This document shows, in pieces, positions 58,407 through 64,000 of a DNA stretch of 64,000 bases (positions are counted from its first letter, which is position 1; each line of letters begins with the position of its first letter). A program made the translations under genes and the position numbers. The notes below the pieces were generated by a model, which saw only the letters and a list, made by a program, of their open reading frames with translations, was not told the DNA's origin and ran no database searches. Source of the DNA: Pestalotiopsis fici W106-1 (lineage: Eukaryota > Ascomycota > Sordariomycetes > Amphisphaeriales > Sporocadaceae); contig NW_006917093.1 of the NCBI RefSeq assembly GCF_000516985.1, forward strand, positions 5,038,316-5,102,315, read 5' to 3'.

Positions 58407-61400
58407 TGGAGTAATTGAGTGGATGATTTGAAAAGGAGGAAGAAAAATACGAATGCCGAATATTTTTTCTTCTTCTCAGATGCATATAGAGTCTTGAATT
58501 ATGGAAAAGATTGCCTCTTTCTTTTTGCCTATGGGTCCCCTATGATCAACCAAGTACGCTTATTACTGTTTTAGGTCCATTTACATGACATTACTCCTCA
58601 TGGGAGGGGAGCTTCGCCACGGCTCATTGCATGCGTGATGATTATGGAAATTGCTTTAGCATTCACTTTGGCTACGAGATCATTCTCGTTTCCCCTAGGA
58701 CGGAGACGGGGAAGTGGGCCCCGTCTTGGCCCACACCTCCCGGAGGAGAAGACGAGCAGTGGCGGCAAAGCTGGGCTACTGCCGGGCTGGCTGGCGAATC
58801 TTACCTCATACGTCATGGGGCGGGCAAAGTGGGAGTAAAGCCGAAGGGTCCAGGGGGGGAAAGGAGAGAGAAGATGGCGCGTCATGGTCGTTATCAAACG
58901 GTCACAACCAGCCAAGCCTTTGATGAGGGCGGCAATGCTACTCGTCAACATTTCGAGGGCCTCGACCCGACGACATCATGGATAGATACGGTGTCGTCTG
59001 CAACATTTGTCGTGGGAAGTGGATTTCTTGGGAGCAAGCTGGATTTTTTTTTCTTTTTTCTTTTTTGCCACCAACCATGAATGGCTACAAATGATACACC
59101 AGATGGCAATGGTAACCCCGATGTCGACGTGAATAAATGAGGGCGGCGAGAACAAAAGGCAATGTCAATCAAAAGAGTCGCAACGAACAAAGGACAACAA
59201 GCCAAGCAGCGTTTCTCGCCCTCACAGCCAAATGCGCCCTCCGCTGCTTGTTCAACCACATTGACAACTGGGCCACGGGATCGCGTTGCCGAGGGCGAGG
59301 CGGGCTCTGTGCTCAAGAAGCTCATGACAAGACCGTGGGGGAAGGGGGAAGGGGGGGTGGGGGGTGGTCGATGATGGAAGCAAGTGGTTGCTCATCTTTG
59401 GTCGACACGCCTTTGTGCTAGGGTCAGCGACGGCAGTGCTTGTCTGACGTGGGCGTCTGCAATCAAGTCACGGTCAAGAGGTGGCTCGATGAGCGACAGA
59501 TGTTTGGGCTTGGTCCAAGTACGACAAATCCTAGTGAAGACGAGAAGAAAACTTGTGGAAAGGCTCTTTCTTGCCGTTTCTTTCTTTCGAGTTAGGTACC
59601 AGCAAACTTTCCCTCTCCTGATGTTGGTTTTTCGCAAACACCGGATATATGGCAACTGGGGCCGGATTAAGATCTCAATTGTAAGAGACAAGGGGTCAAG
59701 GGGAGCATACACTTTGATCACACCGCCAAGTCGACCTTGGAACCATGAGAAGACGAAGAAGAAAGGAGAAGAGAAGCGAGACAGAGAAAGACACATGGAT
59801 TCCCAAGAGAGCAGGGCAGTTTGGTCGGCGAAATACCTTTCACGATCGGTCTGCCCGAATGCAGGATCCCCCCCACAACTGTGATCTACCGAATACTTCT
59901 TGTACCATGTTACATAGATGGAGGGCTGGAAACGGCTGGGTTACACATCTCTCGCCTATCGTTCTTTTTCCATATTATTTCGATGGTGGTCCCCACGGAT
60001 GTTGCGATCCGGTACTCGCCCTGGGTTGTAGGGTAACACTGCCGCGTCTAAAGATGAGGTGGGAAAATCTATAGATGGAGAACTCGCCTAGAAGGCCCGG
60101 GGAAGGATCCGATATGTTGGCTTGCCGTGACGTTGTGCAACGACAAACTTTGGGGGAGCCATCGTGACTGGTTTTGTCCATCATGACCCGCCAGAGAGAC
60201 TCCGCCCGAACAGACGCTGGGGCGGAATTGTTCCTTTCTTGGCCGTCTCCACTGACTGGATGTTTCATTTCGTCAGGGACAAATCTCATGAAGACGGGCT
60301 CGATGGGGTCGGCTCCCATGAATATTGAAACTTTGACAGGGCGGCGAGACAAGTATTTTTGGGGATGATTAAAAGAAAAGAAGAAGAAAAAAAATGTACA
60401 CGCTTGTCCCTTACCGTGTAGTGTTCCGGGTCGTTGCACAGCGTAAATTCTCCATTGCAGCCCTACCCGCATGACGACTAAGACATGCGTTTGAGTGGGT
60501 AAGGATTCTGGCGATCAACAGATGGCTGTCCAGGTTGCCAGGTTGTACACCATCAGCCTCAAGTCAGGCAGTAGTGAACCGTAGGGCTTTTTCAATCCAT
60601 GCATGTTTGGTGAAGATATGTCGTTGCAACGTGGCATATAAGTACTATATATGACATGGCATCGAGCTCAGCACCGGATGAGCAGTCCCGGCAGATCCGC
60701 CATGCATCTTTCAAATGAGAATTGAGGAGGAGGAGAGAAAGACAAAAAAAAAAAAAAAGCCTGTGTCCTACTTGAACACAAGCTCAATGTCATGTCGGTG
60801 ACGGACACACCGACATCAAAAGGACCGCCAACTCGTACGAGATACAGGCAATGTTCGTCTCAAATGAAATGAGCTCCTGGCCGCGAGAGCAAGATTGCTC
60901 TTGGATGAAAGAAGAAGCGAGAAGAGAAGAATTAAAGTTCAAACAAGGCGTCATTCAAATGACTGAAGGGACAATGTCATACCTGCACTCGCAATATAAC
61001 AGGTTTGTGCACACAAGTTTGGGCATGGAGAGAAGTAGAACAGTAAACGATCCCAATGTAAAATCTAGAACTTTTGAATCTACCAACAATCCCCCCTATG
61101 CGTACGCCCAAAACAAGAAAAAGAAAACACGATCTAATTTTAATGCCCATTTTCCTTTTGTCTGTTCCCAATGATTTAGCCTCTGGACCCGAGGGTTCTC
61201 ACTCAACAAATATTTGCCTTCCAGAAATTGATTATCCCAAACGAAAAGCCTGCTTGAAGAAGTGAACACGTGATTTTCCGAGGTACAACAACGCATCATG
61301 GAAAAGTAGGAGAGGGAAAGAAAAAAACAAAGGTCGTGGAACCATAAAGTTGATGATTCGCAAACGACGTTGACCGCCAGTTCTGTCCCTCTTTCTCTGT

Positions 61401-62506
61401 ATGTGGGTTGAGTTCTTCTCTCAGTATCCCGTTTCATCAAACGCCAGAGCGCAAGAATCAAGGGTGAGGGAGGGAGGGAAAAAAAGGAAAAGCAATAACA
61501 AAAAGCCCATAACAATTACAGACAAAACAAAGGTGCCTGAAACTAGTGGAATGACCCGTTCCACTGTTACTCAGAAAACGAATCTAGCAAAAAAAGGCTT
61601 GCGATACAAAGATGCACCAGGACGACAGCGGGCCCCCGATCTCGGGAACTTGCCGTGCATCCCGGGCTGCAAGAGGAGAGAAGAAAGCACGAAAGCCGCC
61701 GAGTGCTCTAGAAACGAAAAGGAAGAAAAATCAAATGACGAAACATGTCATGTCATCGTTTGTAAGATGAAAGCTTGACCTGGGTGGGTATTTGGCGGTG
61801 TACAAGACGAGAGTGAAAGAATGAGGACAGTAAGAAGTGAATGACAGGAGAAGTCTCGCGTGCCGTTTCCCCTCCCGGTAGTTGGGTCGAAATGTCTCGG
61901 GAAGCAACCGCTTCAGGGAATGACGTGCAGACCGACAAAAGAGCTCTCTCCCTCTCTCTCACTCAACCGAGACGCAGACAGAGACGAGCGACCTTCGTCA
62001 CCGAAAGATCGCATTTGGAAAGCTCCAGAGGTCATCTCCTGCCCCCCTTTGAGACATTGAAACGTGGTCCCAGGGCTATCCCTACTTGACAGGTTGGCGT
62101 ATTGCTTTTCCTGCATCTTGTCGAATTGCTTCTCATTCGTCGATGAGATGATTGTGCATTGACAGAGGCGGTGGCCGTTTGAAATACTGCAATGGAGGAA
62201 ATAAAAAAAATTAGCATTCGAACTTGCCTCCGCCCTACCGGGCCACAGATGCCAGGTTATGATTATTTTTGCAAGACGGGACAGTCGAGGCATAGAGCCT
62301 TTGGGCATAAAGGCATATCCGAGACCGGATGCATGCCTCTTGAGTTTCTTTGCTTTGCACCATCTCCAGCCTAGCCTGTCCTTGCTGGCTCGGTTTGTTT
62401 GAAGAGCTGCATTACGTACCTGTTCTCAGAAGACTTCACCTCCCTGACCCAGAGTCCAATGCTCGGCCGCACATCAACATGTCTCTGGGAGGGTTTCCAC
62501 CTGGTT
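58407..62506. other. Convergent gene-poor region, 4.1 kb
   Basis: Lies between the 3' ends of the ABC transporter and the small Cys/His-rich gene. There are several poly-T/poly-A and G-rich tracts (59045-59067, 59338-59365, 60747-60760). Small overlapping frames on both strands have no domain. The segment around 61.9-62.5 kb could be 3' UTR of the small gene. No further gene is supportable. Confidence 0.5.
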
Positions 62507-62671
62507 CTAGACGTTGTGCGCGCAGGCACGACACATGTGAACCTTGCAATACCGACATTCAAATATCCACCAGTGCGGACCCGAGTGGCACATGTTACAT
62601 GCCCATTGAATGAGGGAGTTGTCTGACTTGATCATCTTGAAAGAGTGGGCGCAGCTGGTACTAACGGCCAT
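62507..62671 (-). CDS. Small Cys/His-rich zinc-finger-like protein (54 residues)
   Basis: A short intronless frame, 54 residues, easy to miss. It starts in an excellent context (GTCACCATGGCC) and encodes MAVSTSCAHSFKMIKSDNSL, then IQWACNMCHSGPHWWIFECR, then YCKVHMCRACAHNV. Metal-ligand-like residues are dense and paired: C25-x2-C28-H29, H33, C39-x2-C42, H45, C47-x2-C50 and H52, with C7 and H9 near the start. The layout could hold two zinc ions. I have the impression that CHSGPHWxIFEC-type short proteins recur in filamentous ascomycetes, but I cannot name a family or function. The upstream sequence looks like a genuine leader with an intron (62798-62856), which supports transcription of this strand. 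A TAG immediately follows the last His-Asn-Val. It may be the whole protein; a longer isoform with extra exons cannot be excluded. Confidence 0.6.
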   Translation of the reverse strand: MAVSTSCAHSFKMIKSDNSLIQWACNMCHSGPHWWIFECRYCKVHMCRACAHNV

Positions 62672-62797
62672 GGTGACAGAAGGAAGGGATTCTCAATAAA
62701 GTCCTGGCGATAGTGTTGAAAATGGTGATGATTGGTTTCTTGTCTCTGCTATCTGCCTCACCCAGAACTTCAGAAGTGATGGGATGAGGATGAATAG

Positions 62798-62856
62798 CTG
62801 ATTATGTCAGTATCGCCCCCAAAGTAGGCCAAGTATTGTGGAGCGCAAGTACTCAC
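62798..62856 (-). other. Probable 5'-leader intron of the small Cys/His-rich gene
   Basis: On the minus strand a GTGAGT donor at 62856 pairs with an ATAATCAG acceptor at 62798, with CTGAC just upstream as branch site; 59 nt, typical for this genome. It lies 126 bases 5' of the ATG, so it would be entirely in the untranslated leader. Confidence 0.45.
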
Positions 62857-62887
62857 GTTGTGAAATGAGATTGGTGTATGTACTGAA

Positions 62888-62908
62888 GTGTGTGTGTGTG
62901 TGTGTGTG
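62888..62908. repeat. TG/CA dinucleotide microsatellite
   Basis: About ten units; on the minus strand it lies in the probable leader upstream of the small Cys/His-rich gene. Confidence 0.9.
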
Positions 62909-63261
62909 TATAAAGTAGTTTGGTAAGGCTCCTTGGTGTTGAGTGTTGTATGATTATGAGCTTGTCTTTGTGGAAAAGGGCTTATATGAGTGCTGGTTGA
63001 GTTGGAGATGAATTGTGGGATGCAAAGGGAGCACAGGGCCTTTTTATGTACAGCCGAAAAAGAACGTGTCCCAGATGTTTCAACAACACAGAGGTCCACT
63101 TGTCCCTTCCTTTTTTTTTTGTTTGTCTTGTCTTTCAAGTTCGGGAGGTTGTTTGTCGATTTTGTTGAGGCGGGCAGCGGATGTTTGGAATGGAAGGCGA
63201 GATGCAGCAGAGTTGGGCGACGATTGTGACGGCAGTTCCTGCCAGCGTAACAGACAGGTCC

Positions 63262-63279
63262 ACGACGACGACGACGACA
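63262..63279. repeat. ACG trinucleotide run
   Basis: Six tandem ACG units. Confidence 0.85.
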
Positions 63280-63939
63280 CCGAAAGAAGGAAAAAAAAAA
63301 GGTGAACAAGTAATGTATCCTTTGAGTTAATTGTGTCATGTATTATTGGCGTTCGCACGGAACAGGGCAAGGGGGCAAGGCAGAAGGTTCACAGACTATG
63401 TATGACCATAGATTGTCAAGTCTCCTTTGGCCCCGTTGTGGTGACTATTCTTTTTTAATCTTAATTCTTGCTCCTCGTTGTTCGTTTGAAGTTTGGAGGT
63501 CGGGTCACCTGGTAGGTCGGAAGTTTGACGGGAAAGACTCCATAACATAATGTAGCGTCTACAAGGGTCTAGTTTGAGGTTTGAGTATACTTGTGGTATT
63601 TTGATAGTATGGGGAGGAGCGGTCATTCTGGCAAAGGCGGGTGGGTCCAAGAAAGGACAGGCATAAACTTGCCCATGCTATTTTTTCGGGAAAAATAACT
63701 ATTTGGCATGGGGGAGGGAAAGGAAAGTGTGGGTTCAAGAGATATAAGATACATTGATGAAATACCTAGGCAGCTTGGGCCGACCTAGTAGTGTAAGCGT
63801 AGACGGCTTGATTAGCTTGGGGTGGAAGAGAAAATAAAAAATAGTTGAACCTCTCTTGGGGAAAGATGGTGATGTGATGGTGGGTTGTTTCCAAAGGGTC
63901 ATGCCCAGTCTTCCAAGTCGCCTCCATATCTGCTTTCAT

Positions 63940-63956
63940 ACACACACACACACACA

Positions 63957-63991
<35 letters not shown>

Positions 63992-64000
63992 CTCTCTCTC
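63940..64000. repeat. Compound AC then CT microsatellite at the window edge
   Basis: About ten AC units pass directly into some twenty CT units with one interruption (CTACTC) and run off the window. Confidence 0.95.

Larger units (their letters stand above)
62672..64000. promoter_or_regulatory. Upstream region of the small Cys/His-rich gene
   Basis: Contains the candidate leader intron, a TG microsatellite (62888-62908), a TATA-like CATATAAG on the minus strand near 62979-62986 and a GAC repeat (63262-63279). It ends in long AC and CT microsatellites. No other gene is visible up to the window edge. Confidence 0.4.

Noticed and set aside
61913..62308. 131-codon minus frame downstream of the small Cys/His gene
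   Set aside because: More likely 3' UTR; no motif, and it contains poly-T and CT runs.
1..64000. tRNA, rRNA, CRISPR or intact transposon
   Set aside because: I looked for B-box-like GGTTCGA sequences, terminal inverted repeats and transposase or reverse transcriptase motifs and found none convincing; a covariance-model scan would be decisive for tRNAs.

Overview
This 64 kb window is nuclear DNA of a filamentous ascomycete, most likely a Sordariomycete and probably Hypocreales. Genes are broken by short introns of about 45-140 nt with GTRNGT-like donors and CTNAC-like branch sites. The products include fungus-specific families (LaeA-like methyltransferase, Msb2-type signalling mucin, Ufo1-like F-box protein, ACS-family MFS transporter, DUF2306 membrane protein), and the intergenic DNA is rich in TAGGTA/TACCTA runs and microsatellites. 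Nothing in the sequence fixes the genus. I found no rRNA, tRNA, CRISPR, plasmid or intact transposon.

Layout, left to right: 3' part of a DUF2306 membrane protein (+, cut by the window edge); AIM41/YqeY-type mitochondrial protein (-); a ten-exon LaeA-like methyltransferase (-); a 5.1 kb gene-poor stretch with a possible relic; type II phosphatidylinositol 4-kinase LSB6 (-); diflavin reductase TAH18 (+), divergent from LSB6; Ser/Thr-rich secreted protein with a C-terminal anchor signal (-); 5.8 kb gene-poor; membrane-anchored aspartic-protease-like protein that lacks its first catalytic Asp (+); F-box/WD40/UIM protein like Ufo1 (-); ACS-family MFS transporter (-); MSB2 mucin (-); 7.7 kb gene-poor; FKBP12 prolyl isomerase (+); ABCC/MRP-type ABC transporter (+); 4.1 kb gene-poor; and a 54-residue Cys/His-rich protein (-) with a probable 5'-leader intron.

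The genes do not form an evident biosynthetic cluster. Several act at the cell surface or in membrane signalling (MSB2, the Ser/Thr-rich protein, the pseudo-protease receptor-like protein, LSB6) and two are transporters. TAH18 belongs to cytosolic Fe-S assembly, AIM41 to mitochondria, and the F-box protein to SCF ubiquitylation. Co-location appears incidental. Exon structures were derived by hand from splice signals and reading-frame continuity. They close without frame error for every multi-exon gene listed. The best candidates for something undescribed are the pseudo-protease with its GC-AG intron, the small Cys/His protein, and the repeat array of the Ser/Thr-rich protein.
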